Positions 50,432 to 59,206 of a DNA stretch of 64,000 bases are shown piece by piece. This DNA is from Desulfurellaceae bacterium bin18. Its GTDB lineage: Bacteria; Desulfobacterota; Binatia; Bin18. The DNA lies in contig MPMI01000004.1 of NCBI GenBank assembly GCA_002238415.1, positions 1 through 64,000 on the forward strand, written 5' to 3'. The notes below the pieces were generated by a model. The model ran no database searches. It was given only the letters and a program-made list of their open reading frames with translations, and was not told where the DNA came from. Every line of letters begins with the position of its first letter. Position 1 is the stretch's first letter. Made by a program: the position numbers and the translations under genes.

Positions 50432-53008
50432 ATGAGGACGATACGGTGGCCAGGCTGGGCAGGAGCGGCGCTCTTCATTCTGCTGGGGGCAGTGACAGCC
50501 AGACCGCAGGAGGTGGAATCGGAAGCGGAGGTCGTCGGGCTTGACACCTTGCAGGTGGTCGGCTCGCGCGTGGCGGACCGCTCGGCCCAAGATTCACCAG
50601 TGCCGGTGGACATTATTCAGGGCGAGGATTTGCAGACCTACGGCATCCGGGACATGGACGCATTGCTGTCCGCCACTGTGCCGTCCTATAACGTCAACCA
50701 GCATCCCATCAGCCAGGACGCCACCTTTATACGACCGGCCAATCTGCGCGGTCTGCCGCCCGACTCCACCCTGGTACTCGTCAACGGCAAACGCCGCCAC
50801 CGCTCCGCCGTGATTGCCCTCGCTGCGGACGGCAGCAATCACGGGACGCAGGGCGCCGACCTGTCCGTCATTCCGGCCATCGCCCTGGAGCGGGTCGAAG
50901 TTCTGCGCGACGGAGCCGCAGCCCAATACGGCTCGGACGCCATCGCCGGTATCCTGAACTTCAGGCTGAAGGAAGCGTCCGAGGGCCTGTCGCTCCACAC
51001 CAGTTGGGGCCAGACCTACCACGGGGACGGGGACAAGGTGCAGGTGGCCGCCAACCTGGGCCTGCCGCTGACCGAAAACGGTTTCGCCAACTTCAGCTTC
51101 GAGTTCCTGAACTCCGATGAGACCAGCCGCAGCGTACAGCGCAGGGATGCGCGGGGGCTGATCGAGGCCGGCAATGCGCATGTGCGCCGACCTGCGACCC
51201 AGATATGGGGGGCGCCTGAAATCCAGTACGACTATAAATTCTTCGGCAACCTCGGCCTGGACCTGGAGGCGCTCGACGCTCGGCTGTACGCCTTTGGTAA
51301 TTATGCGGAGCGCAAGGTGGAGGGCGGCTTCTTTTTCCGTAACCCCAACACGCGCGGGGGTATCTTCAGAGGCGACCCGCTTGAAGACGGCACGCCTACA
51401 GTCCGGGCGGCCGACCTGTCCGGCACCGGCCTCGGCTGTCCCGCCGTGCCCGCCAACCCGGCCGCCGACTACACCCGCGTGCATCTGCCCGATCACTGCT
51501 TCCTCTTCAATGAGCGTTTTCCGGGCGGTTTTACGCCTCGTTTTGGCGGGTACCTCCAGGACTGGAGCATCGCCTTTGGCCTACGCGGGGAGATGGCGAG
51601 TGCCTCAGCCCTGCTCGACGGCTGGTCGTACGACGCCAGCGCCAGCTTCGGCTACAACAGCGTGGATTTCTTCATACACAACACCATCAACCCGCAGCTG
51701 GCCGCTATGCGCACCGCTATCCCCACGAAATATAGACCCGGTGGAAACGCGCAGTTTGAGCGGACCTTCAACCTGGATATTGCCCGGCCCCTGGATATCG
51801 GCCTCTTCCACTCTCCGCTGAACGTGGCCTTCGGATTTGAATATCACATGGAGGAATTCGAACAGAAAGTTGGGGAAGCGCAGTCCTGGTTCATCGATGA
51901 AGACCTGAGAAATCAGGGCTTCAGCATCGGCTCCAACGGGTTTGCGGGCTACCGGCCGGATTCGGCCGGCGTGTTCGAACGAAACAACTATGCGCTGTAT
52001 CTGGACCTGGAAGCTGAAATGATACAGTCCCTCAGCCTCGGCCTGGCCGGGCGATATGAAAACTTCGACAGCGCAATAGGAGAGTCGCTGAACGGCAAGG
52101 CTTCGGTCCGCTGGCAACTGCTGGACGCTCTGGCCCTGCGTGGTTCGGTCGGTTCGGGCTTCCGCGCTCCGACGCCGGGACAGGCCAACATCCGAAAAAT
52201 CAACTCGCAGTTTACTACCGCAGGCTTGGTCGACCAGGGTATTTTCCCCTCGCGTCACCCTGTCGCGGCCTTCTTTGGAGGCCGGCCGCTGGAGTCGGAA
52301 AAATCGGTCAACTATGCCGTCGGCAGCGTGTTCAACGCGGGCGCCTTCAGCCTGACCGTCGACTATTATCGGATCAAAATTCAGGACCGCATCGGGCTGA
52401 CGCAGGATTTCAGAGTCTCAGCCGAGCAGCGGGCGGCCTTCAACCGCCTCGCTCCCGACGCGAGTACCATCACCTCGGTGCGCTACTTCACCAACGCGTT
52501 CGACACGACCGCGCAAGGGCTTGACGTGGTGGCGACCTATCCGCTGGAGACACGGGCCGGCGACACCGTGTTGACCCTTGCCGGCAACTGGAACGACTTG
52601 AACCTCGACAGCCGCGATCTGCACGTCATTAATGACAAACAGGTACGTCAGATGGAGGACGGCTTGCCGGAATTCCGTTTTTCGCTAACCGCCGACCACG
52701 TCGCCGGGCCGTGGCGGTTTTTGACCCGCGTACACTTCTACGACGAATTTTTTGAAGCCCACGCCAACACCGATACACGCTTCCTGACCGCTGGGGAGCG
52801 CTGGCTGGTGGACGTCGAAGCCTCATACACCCTGCTGACGCTGCCCTTCACTCAGGCGGTGATTCTTGCGGTGGGTGCGGAAAACGTGTTCGATCAATAC
52901 CCGCGCAGAGATCCGTACGCGCGCGACCTGGGCGCGAAGTACCCGGAATCCTCACCCTACGGCTTTGGCGGCGGCTTCTACTATGTGCGTGCCGGCTTGG
53001 AGTTCTAG
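50432..53008 (+). CDS. TonB-dependent outer-membrane receptor 5
   Basis: 858 residues: signal peptide (GAALFILLGAVTARPQE), GLDTLQVVGSRVADRSAQDS, plug and barrel ending FYYVRAGLEF. In the barrel it is closer to receptor 1 than to 2-4 (AGRYENFD.AIGESLNGK, FHSPLNVAFGFEYHMEEFE). GGAGGAGAAGG leads into the ATG. Last gene of the array; the 200 bases after it hold nothing recognisable and no terminator. Confidence 0.92.
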   Translation: MRTIRWPGWAGAALFILLGAVTARPQEVESEAEVVGLDTLQVVGSRVADRSAQDSPVPVDIIQGEDLQTYGIRDMDALLSATVPSYNVNQHPISQDATFIRPANLRGLPPDSTLVLVNGKRRHRSAVIALAADGSNHGTQGADLSVIPAIALERVEVLRDGAAAQYGSDAIAGILNFRLKEASEGLSLHTSWGQTYHGDGDKVQVAANLGLPLTENGFANFSFEFLNSDETSRSVQRRDARGLIEAGNAHVRRPATQIWGAPEIQYDYKFFGNLGLDLEALDARLYAFGNYAERKVEGGFFFRNPNTRGGIFRGDPLEDGTPTVRAADLSGTGLGCPAVPANPAADYTRVHLPDHCFLFNERFPGGFTPRFGGYLQDWSIAFGLRGEMASASALLDGWSYDASASFGYNSVDFFIHNTINPQLAAMRTAIPTKYRPGGNAQFERTFNLDIARPLDIGLFHSPLNVAFGFEYHMEEFEQKVGEAQSWFIDEDLRNQGFSIGSNGFAGYRPDSAGVFERNNYALYLDLEAEMIQSLSLGLAGRYENFDSAIGESLNGKASVRWQLLDALALRGSVGSGFRAPTPGQANIRKINSQFTTAGLVDQGIFPSRHPVAAFFGGRPLESEKSVNYAVGSVFNAGAFSLTVDYYRIKIQDRIGLTQDFRVSAEQRAAFNRLAPDASTITSVRYFTNAFDTTAQGLDVVATYPLETRAGDTVLTLAGNWNDLNLDSRDLHVINDKQVRQMEDGLPEFRFSLTADHVAGPWRFLTRVHFYDEFFEAHANTDTRFLTAGERWLVDVEASYTLLTLPFTQAVILAVGAENVFDQYPRRDPYARDLGAKYPESSPYGFGGGFYYVRAGLEF

Positions 53009-53208
53009 CGCAGTTTTCATGGTGGTGTAGCGAGGAGCTTCATAGTATCGGAGATAACCAGCCACTCAGCCGGGGAGAAGCCCTTAAGTGCATGTCCGCG
53101 GGCTATTGGACGCTACACTAATGTGAAATTTGCTCCAATCCGCCCCATGGGACTTGAAACCGCAATGGAACCAGAGGGTTCATCCCATCAACCTACGAGG
53201 CTGACCAG

Positions 53209-53883
53209 CTATCTGTACGAGCCTTTCTTCATATTCTCCACACGATGTGGTGGTGGAAATTTTGCCTTGAGGCGCTTCGCCAAGTCTCCTAGGTATGTCT
53301 TCGCACGAGGTTGCAATCTGGAGTAGTGCCTTTCGAGATCACCTAATCTATCACCCTTCTTGCCTTCCCACCCTGGAATTTCGGCGAGGCTATCATTGAC
53401 CCGTCGGGCGTGCTTTATCGCATTATTGAGCCGACGCAATTCGTCCATATATTTAGCACAGCAAATCTTGCTTTCTTCTATTTTCAATCTCGCAAGAATA
53501 TCCACAAAGTTTTTATGGTTGAAGGGGAATGGGTGCTTAGATTTCTTGCGCCTCAAGAAACACCTAATGGCGTTATCGTCGCCTAAGGCATGTTTGATTG
53601 CGTCTTTCCTGTACAGTTCAACACACCTCCAAAGGCCGATGATAGCAAATTCCGAGGAAAGCCAGGCAAATTCCTCAAGCTGCGCAACATCATCAACCCA
53701 AAAGTCGTCGGGATATCCTCCTCCACTTCTCTCTGCTCTTTGTTCGAGCGCCTTCTTCTCGAACCTCAAAGAGGTCTTAGACTGCTCAAAGAAGGCGTCA
53801 ATCTTTTCCAACTCGCCTCCTGCGAGTCTGAGCAGCACGCCATCGAAAGCTGACCGATACTGGTAGTTGGACTCGCTCGCCAT
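53209..53883 (-). CDS. HEPN-like hypothetical protein
   Basis: 224 residues, helical throughout: FEKKALEQRAERSGGGYPDD, LWRCVELYRKDAIKHALGDD, and YMDELRRLNNAIKHARRVND, where RxxNxxKH is the HEPN-type motif. Possibly an RNase or RNA-binding cytoplasmic protein. AAAGGA precedes the ATG at 53883. Faces away from the receptor array, toward a restriction-enzyme remnant. Confidence 0.55.
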   Translation of the reverse strand: MASESNYQYRSAFDGVLLRLAGGELEKIDAFFEQSKTSLRFEKKALEQRAERSGGGYPDDFWVDDVAQLEEFAWLSSEFAIIGLWRCVELYRKDAIKHALGDDNAIRCFLRRKKSKHPFPFNHKNFVDILARLKIEESKICCAKYMDELRRLNNAIKHARRVNDSLAEIPGWEGKKGDRLGDLERHYSRLQPRAKTYLGDLAKRLKAKFPPPHRVENMKKGSYR

Positions 53884-53952
53884 GGTATTATTCCTTTCTA
53901 CTGCCATTCCCTACGGTATGAGCTAGTCCCGTAGGTCGGCTTACGCCTACGG

Positions 53953-54210
53953 CTAATCCGACACCGCTGGCGTCTCGGTTACCACTAATATTGCTCCAAT
54001 CCGCCTCGCCACCTCCGCAAAATACCACACCTCATCCGGCACCAGCGCCCGCTCCAGCACCGCCCGTCCCCGATACGACAACCACTTCTTGAGCACCTGA
54101 TGGCCGCCCAGCGTTCTGGAGTGGTGCGGAAGAGACGTCTGTCCACATTCCACTCTTGGCAGCCGATATCTTCCGCCTCGCCTCGTCTTGACGTATAAGT
54201 GGACGGACAT
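53953..54210 (-). pseudogene. C-terminal remnant of a type ISP-like restriction-modification enzyme
   Basis: The frame encodes LGGHQVLKKWLSYRGRAVLE, then PDEVWYFAEVARRIGAILVV. The motif GG(Y/H)QVxKKWLSYR...LxxxEVxYFxxxARRIxAI is the C-terminus of large methyltransferase/nuclease proteins (type ISP and relatives of over 1000 residues). Only about 80 residues remain; the rest is absent, and the oppositely directed nuclease gene begins 18 bases beyond. So it is a relic of an R-M locus. Confidence 0.65.
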
Positions 54211-54228
54211 AATTGAGGAGAACCGCTC

Positions 54229-55737
54229 ATGGCCATTTCAGACCACATCGAAAGAGTGAGAGAAGGATTACGGAGCAGCGCTTTCCTTTCCGAAGCCGCC
54301 GTTTCCCAAGGTATCCTTCTGCCGGCGTTGCATGAACTGGGATGGCCCGTCTTTGATACTCGGGTTATTGTTCCCGAGTTCTCACTTGAAGGACGACGTG
54401 TTGATTATGCACTGTGCCATCCAGCGAACAGACCTGCGGTGTTTGTCGAGGTAAAAAAGGTAGGTCTTTCGGACGGGGCCGATAGGCAGCTTTTTGAATA
54501 TGCCTTCCATTCGGGCGTGCCTATGGCCATCCTGACAGACGGCCGAGAGTGGAGCTTTTACCTGCCTGGTGAGCAGGGGGCTTACGATGAGCGGAGGGTA
54601 TATAAGCTCGATCTTCTTGAGCGAAACATCGAAGATGCTGCAAAGAGGCTGGAAAGATATCTCAGCTACGAGAAGGTATGTTCCGGTGAAGCCTTACAGG
54701 CCGCGCGGTCGGACTATCAGAACGTTGCCAGAGATAGAGAGATAGAGGCCGCTCTCCCCAGAGCGTGGAGCGCTCTGCTCGAAGAACAGGATTCATTGCT
54801 GTTAGAGCTCTTGGCGGAAAAGGTTGCAGACCTGTGCGGTTACAAACCCAATTCGGATTTGTGTAGTCGATTTCTTGACAGTATCTCAAAGCCGGCTGCA
54901 CCCACAACAGAATCGGTCTCCAAACCGTTCATCGGTCCCCCCGTCAAAAAACCGAAAAAAGTGGAGCGCACTCGTACCAGAGCAGTCGGTCATCTCTCAT
55001 TTGTCTTCAAAGGGCAAACGCATGAATCTAGGTCAGCGGCAGGAGTGATGCGCGAGGTCTTCCGGTTATTGGCCAGAGAGGACCCTACTTTTCTTGAAAA
55101 GTTTGCTAAACTCGAACACGGAAGAAAGCGGAGGTATTTGGCTCAAAATCCAGAAGAACTTTACCCTGGACGCCCAGACCTCGTTGAGCAGGCATCTGCT
55201 GAGGTGGCTCCTGGTTGGTGGCTCGGAACCCACTACGGTCGAGAATACATACAGAAGATACTGAATTTAGCGTTGGGGGTTGTCCATCCAAGCCTTCGGT
55301 CCGAAATACGAGTAAACATGGGCCGCACAGTAGCCGCCCCCACACAGCTAAAAAATTTCTCCAGAGAAGAATCAAAAAGACCGCAAGATATTCATGTCAG
55401 GACGATCAATTCGTTCGTATTCAGAGGACAAACATATAAGTGCGAGTCAGCGCGAGAAGTGATGCGCGAGGTCTTCCGGTTGTTGGCCAGAGAAGAGCGT
55501 GATTTCCCTGAAAGGTTTGCAGCGCGCAGACATGGGAGATATTTGGCTCAAGACAAACAAGAATTGTATCCTCGTCAGCCTATGGACTTCACTGAAAAGA
55601 ACTCTACCGAGATAGCCCCCGGTTGGTGGCTCGCAACAAACCAGGGGCGAGTCCGTATTCAGCGTATCCTAGATTTAGCGCTGGAGGTCGTTCATCCAAG
55701 CCTTCGGTCTGAAATCCAAGTCAACCTTGACGGTTAG
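54229..55737 (+). CDS. Putative type I R-like N-terminal nuclease with duplicated C-terminal module
   Basis: 502 residues. N-terminal PD-(D/E)XK domain of the HsdR-N type: VSQGILLPALHELGWPVFDT, EGRRVDYALCHPANRPAVFV then EVKKVG, giving D...ExK; followed by a helical linker. The C-terminal half is an internal duplication: residues about 260-365 and 390-502 share SFVF(K/R)GQT......VMREVFRLLARE, RYLAQ...ELYP, APGWWL.T..GR..IQ.IL.LAL.VVHPSLRSEI. The repeated module is not one I recognise. It could be a self-contained defence nuclease, or what is left of an R-M locus next to the remnant at 53953. Confidence 0.6.
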   Translation: MAISDHIERVREGLRSSAFLSEAAVSQGILLPALHELGWPVFDTRVIVPEFSLEGRRVDYALCHPANRPAVFVEVKKVGLSDGADRQLFEYAFHSGVPMAILTDGREWSFYLPGEQGAYDERRVYKLDLLERNIEDAAKRLERYLSYEKVCSGEALQAARSDYQNVARDREIEAALPRAWSALLEEQDSLLLELLAEKVADLCGYKPNSDLCSRFLDSISKPAAPTTESVSKPFIGPPVKKPKKVERTRTRAVGHLSFVFKGQTHESRSAAGVMREVFRLLAREDPTFLEKFAKLEHGRKRRYLAQNPEELYPGRPDLVEQASAEVAPGWWLGTHYGREYIQKILNLALGVVHPSLRSEIRVNMGRTVAAPTQLKNFSREESKRPQDIHVRTINSFVFRGQTYKCESAREVMREVFRLLAREERDFPERFAARRHGRYLAQDKQELYPRQPMDFTEKNSTEIAPGWWLATNQGRVRIQRILDLALEVVHPSLRSEIQVNLDG

Positions 55738-55925
55738 GCTCTCTCCTGTTCGTTACACGACACCGATTACGTCTCCACCGAAGGTTGAGGGGACAGCCGA
55801 GCGCTGGTGGGACAGGGCACAGTAGAGATATTCCCCCAGCCTTATGCAAGCCGGATCGTAGGGCGAGGACTGGCAATCAGGCAGGGTGTCTGTCATACCG
55901 GTGTTGTGCACACCCTGTCCCTTCC

Positions 55926-56030
55926 GTCATGCCGGCGAAAGAACGTCACTCCGGCCCAAGAGCCGGGGCCGGCATCTAGGTCCTCATCCCCCGGCCTCTG
56001 GATACCGGATCACATCTGGCATGACGAGAT
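55926..56030. repeat. Dispersed extragenic repeat, second copy
   Basis: CGTCATGCCGGCGAAAGAAC followed by CATCTAGG, CTGGATACCGGATCACATCT and GGCATGACGAGA resembles the repeat at 11449. The 328-base gap between the nuclease gene and the HpnL-like gene holds only this. Confidence 0.5.
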
Positions 56031-56065
56031 ACGAGAGCGAGCCTGACCGCCGGACCGGCTGCGGA

Positions 56066-57085
56066 TCAGGTCGGGGACGTTTCCTTCGGGAAAAAGTCAT
56101 AGCCGGCGCGGGCCAGAACGAGCAGACCGACCGAGTTGTAGACGGCCTCGCGCGCGCGTTTGAGGAGCATGAGCGTCAGGCCGGCGCCCTCCTCGATACC
56201 GAGCAGACGGCACAGGAATATCCCACCCGCTTCACGCACCCCCAACGCGCCGGGGATGATCAACGCCGCGGCCGTGACGGGTTGAATCATGGTCTCAATA
56301 ATGAGGGCGTCCATCCAACTGACCGGTGCGCCGATCAGGATCAGAAACACATAGACTTCCACCGCTCCAACCGCCCAGCCCAGAAAATGGTACAGGCTGG
56401 CCGCAAGAAAATCTTTGGCGTCTCCGTCATACAGATGAAAAAGATGCGCATCGACGTGTTTGGCCCGCTCCTGCCAGCGCGCCAGGCGGTTCCAGTTGGG
56501 AAATCGGCACCGCAGCCATCCAACACATTTTTCAACAAGTCCCCGCTGCTGCCAGCGCACGATGATCATCACAAACCCGTACGCCATGACAAAAACGGCA
56601 CCGAATATCCACCAGGCATGGTAGCCGACATCCATACGATACAGAAAAAACGGCAGGCCCAGCACAATAAAAGCAACCTGAGAGACAGTCAGAGCGGTCT
56701 TGGCAGCGACCACCGACGCCGTGCCAACATCGGAGGTCACACCGTGTTGTCGCAGCAGGTAGACCTTGACGGCCTCGCCACCGACATTCGCCGTTGGGGT
56801 CAGATTATTGATGGCCTCGCCGGCCAGTCGGGTCAACGAGAGCTGAAGAACGGAGAGCTGCTTGGCGGCCGCTGAGCCGCCCATGGTATAGCCCCAGCCC
56901 TTGGCGTCAAACAGCGCCACAAAGCTCTGCGGGATCAGGACCAGGGGAGCGAGCCAGCCGATGTGGTACAGGTGCTGGCCGACCTCGGTAATCCCGACCT
57001 TCCAGAAGAGAACCCCCAGCAGGCTGAGTCCGAGCAGGGCGGCCCCAAGCTGGAGGGCCCGGCTCTTTTTCTGCTCGGCGGTCAT
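56066..57085 (-). CDS. Multi-pass membrane protein, UPF0104/LPG-synthase-like (possible HpnL)
   Basis: 339 residues with 7-8 transmembrane helices (LGAALLGLSLLGVLFWKVGI, AFIVLGLPFFLYRM, WIFGAVFVMAYGFVMIIVRW, VGAVEVYVFLILIGAP). Conserved family segments are RLAGEAINNLTPTANVGGEA and PGALGVREAGGIFLCRLLGI. The family includes lysyl-phosphatidylglycerol synthase transmembrane regions and hopanoid-associated HpnL. With a hopanoid locus 28 kb upstream the HpnL reading is attractive, but other lipid flippase-like roles are open. Confidence 0.7.
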   Translation of the reverse strand: MTAEQKKSRALQLGAALLGLSLLGVLFWKVGITEVGQHLYHIGWLAPLVLIPQSFVALFDAKGWGYTMGGSAAAKQLSVLQLSLTRLAGEAINNLTPTANVGGEAVKVYLLRQHGVTSDVGTASVVAAKTALTVSQVAFIVLGLPFFLYRMDVGYHAWWIFGAVFVMAYGFVMIIVRWQQRGLVEKCVGWLRCRFPNWNRLARWQERAKHVDAHLFHLYDGDAKDFLAASLYHFLGWAVGAVEVYVFLILIGAPVSWMDALIIETMIQPVTAAALIIPGALGVREAGGIFLCRLLGIEEGAGLTLMLLKRAREAVYNSVGLLVLARAGYDFFPKETSPT

Positions 57086-57241
57086 GCCCGGATTTCTCTA
57101 CGGAACAGCAGACGGGGGGAAGGCATATCGCCGCCATTCATCTGCCATGAGAAACGGCGGGCAGCGATATACCTTGAAGGCAGTGCAGGGTGCAAGCAAT
57201 CGCTCTCTTGTCCGGGTGTTTATCCTGGGGTTGCGTACCGG

Positions 57242-58141
57242 CTATTCAGGGGCTCCGGACGGGAGGCCGGCCATCTCTCGAAGAACGGTCGCCAGCGCGC
57301 CCCAGTCGAGGTCGCCCCGGCCTCTGGCAAAGGCGGCCCGTAAATGATTGTCGGCCAAGTCGGCCAGCGGTAAGGGCGCGACCACATCTTTGGCCAGCTT
57401 TTGCATCAGCCCGACATCTTTCAATCCCAGCGCCAGCGCAAAGCCCGCAGGAGCAAACTCCTGCCTGGCGATCCGGCTGCCATAGCCTTGAAACAGAGGC
57501 ACGGGCAGCAGCGCCCGAATCAACTCCAGGACGGTCTCGTTTTGTAAGCCGCCCTTCTCGGCCAGGGTCAGCGCCTCACTGAGGGTTTCGATGCCGGCAA
57601 TCACAAAAAAGTTCCCCACCAGCTTGAGGACATTGGCGAGGTGAGGCTCTTCACCCACCACGATGACCCCCTGCCCCATGACCTCAAACGCGGGCCGGCA
57701 ACGGTCGATGGCCGCGGCTGAGCCAGCCGGACAGATCCACAGTTTTGCCGCGGCTGCGGCCTCGGGACGGCCAAAGACCGGCGAGGCCACAAAATGCGCT
57801 TCCCGGTCGTGATACAGCGGCGCCAGTTCTTTGGTCACGTCGGGCGAGACGGTACTCATATCAACGTGAATCCCGTCCGGTTTGAGGCCGGCCAGAATGC
57901 CGTCCTCGCCCAACGCAATCGCCCGGAGCGCGGCATCGTCGGCAATAATACTGATCACAATATCGGATTGTGCGGCCAGGTCGCGGGGGGAATTGGCCCA
58001 CCGCGCTCCGTTTTGGCGCAGGGTGTCGGCGCGTGAGGCCGTGCGATTAAAAACCGCGAGGGGAAAATCGGCATCGAGCAGATTTTGCGCCATGGGCAGG
58101 CCCATCCGGCCCAGTCCAATAAAGCCAATCGAGGAAGTCAT
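57242..58141 (-). CDS. NAD(P)-dependent beta-hydroxyacid dehydrogenase
   Basis: 299 residues of the 3-hydroxyisobutyrate dehydrogenase family: GFIGLGRMGLPMAQNLLDAD (Rossmann GxGxMG), VDMSTVSPDVTKEL, and the substrate-binding helix with the catalytic Lys in NVLKLVGNFFVIAGIETLSE. Reduces or oxidises a short beta-hydroxyacid; substrate unknown. Its upstream gap carries the GGGTCC repeats. Confidence 0.85.
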   Translation of the reverse strand: MTSSIGFIGLGRMGLPMAQNLLDADFPLAVFNRTASRADTLRQNGARWANSPRDLAAQSDIVISIIADDAALRAIALGEDGILAGLKPDGIHVDMSTVSPDVTKELAPLYHDREAHFVASPVFGRPEAAAAAKLWICPAGSAAAIDRCRPAFEVMGQGVIVVGEEPHLANVLKLVGNFFVIAGIETLSEALTLAEKGGLQNETVLELIRALLPVPLFQGYGSRIARQEFAPAGFALALGLKDVGLMQKLAKDVVAPLPLADLADNHLRAAFARGRGDLDWGALATVLREMAGLPSGAPE

Positions 58142-58149
58142 ATCTGCTT

Positions 58150-58250
58150 TGTCCTTTGGGTCCTTGGAGTCCTTGGAGTCTATGGGGTCCTTTGGGTCTA
58201 TGGGTCCGACTCAACAGACTCAATAGACCCAACAGACTCAATAGACCGAA
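58150..58250. repeat. GGGTCC/GGAGTC direct-repeat tract with hairpin
   Basis: A run of 8-9 base units (GGGTCCTTGGAGTCCTTGGA, then GGGTCTATGGGTCC) followed by the inverted forms (ACTCAATAGACCCAACAGAC). TGGGTCTA pairs with TAGACCCA. Same repeat style as the hpnN 3' end at 21939. Confidence 0.7.
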
Positions 58251-58252
58251 TC

Positions 58253-58642
58253 TCAGTGCATGGCGTGCGGCTCGCGCAGAATAAACTCGGCGATTTCCGC
58301 ATCAAACTGCTCGCCGTCAGCCGTCGTCATCTGATAAGTGCCGCGCATGGAACCAAAAGGGGTGCTCAGCGGACAGCCCGAGGTGTACTCAAAAGATTGG
58401 CCCTGCGCCAGGACGGGCTGCTCGCCCACCACACCGGGTCCTTTGACTTCTTCCACATGGCCGGTGGCGTCGGTAATAATCCAGTGGCGGGTCATGAGCT
58501 GGGCGGTGACCGATCCTTCGTTGGTGATGCGGATGGTATACAGGAAAAACCACTGGCTCTGCTGAGGAGAAGAGCGGGTCGGATCGTATTGGGTTTCCAC
58601 GCTGATGCGAATCCCTCGGGTGACTGTTTCAGAGGCTGGCAC
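58253..58642 (-). CDS. apaG: ApaG-domain protein
   Basis: 129 residues from a GTG with AGGAGGAG upstream. ApaG beta-sandwich: ETVTRGIRISVETQYDPTRS, QWFFLYTIRITNEGSVTAQL, MTRHWIITDATGHVEEVKGP, GVVGEQPVLAQGQSFEYTSG and PFGSMRGTYQM. Full length compared with the family (about 125). Proposed roles are in Co/Mg resistance; the real function is not settled. An ATG at 58666 also fits. Confidence 0.9.
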   Translation of the reverse strand: MPASETVTRGIRISVETQYDPTRSSPQQSQWFFLYTIRITNEGSVTAQLMTRHWIITDATGHVEEVKGPGVVGEQPVLAQGQSFEYTSGCPLSTPFGSMRGTYQMTTADGEQFDAEIAEFILREPHAMH

Positions 58643-58724
58643 GCTGTCTCCTCCTCTTTCTCTCATTGGCACGCATGTCGGAGTGTATGACTGCCCTGCC
58701 AGCACGTCAACCAAGTGCAACAAC

Positions 58725-59156
58725 TCACTCTTCAGCCAACGCCGCGGTGATATCTGCCGCCAGCCGCTGACCTGTTTCGTTGTCCAGCGTTCCCGCCGGC
58801 CATTCAATTCCGAGCCCCGCGCCCTCGGCCGAATCCGGGAATCTGGGAATAATATGGAAGTGAACGTGCATCACGGCTTGATGCGCGCTGGCGCCGTTAT
58901 TTTGCAGGACGTTGAACGCCGTGGCTCCGCTGGCTTTGAGGACGGCCCGGCTCAGTCGGGGCAGCATCCGGCCAAGGGCGGCCGCGGATTCATCCGAAAG
59001 CTGGTCGAGCGTTTCTGCCGGCTCTTTTGGGATGAGTAGGGTATGACCGCTGCTCAGCGGACCAATATCGAGAAAGGCGAAAACCTGGTCGTCTTCATAG
59101 ATTTTATGACACGGAATCTCACCGGCAATGATTTTCAGAAAGATCGTTTCTGCCAT
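58725..59156 (-). CDS. HIT-family nucleotide hydrolase
   Basis: 143 residues. IIAGEIPCHKIYEDDQVFAF, LDIGPLSSGHTLLIPKEPAE, and the catalytic triad HVHFHIIPR in GASAHQAVMHVHFHIIPR. Full-length HIT protein acting on AMP-linked nucleotides. Starts at 59156; a spurious upstream extension is ignored. Confidence 0.9.
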   Translation of the reverse strand: MAETIFLKIIAGEIPCHKIYEDDQVFAFLDIGPLSSGHTLLIPKEPAETLDQLSDESAAALGRMLPRLSRAVLKASGATAFNVLQNNGASAHQAVMHVHFHIIPRFPDSAEGAGLGIEWPAGTLDNETGQRLAADITAALAEE

Positions 59157-59206
59157 GCCCCGAGAGTAGCGTATGACAGAACGGGCGGCTAGGGTTCTCC
59201 TATCAG

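Noticed and set aside
53111-53220. GGTTTCAAGTCCC (minus strand) looks like a tRNA T-loop
   Set aside because: The flanking bases cannot form the five-pair T stem or an acceptor stem.
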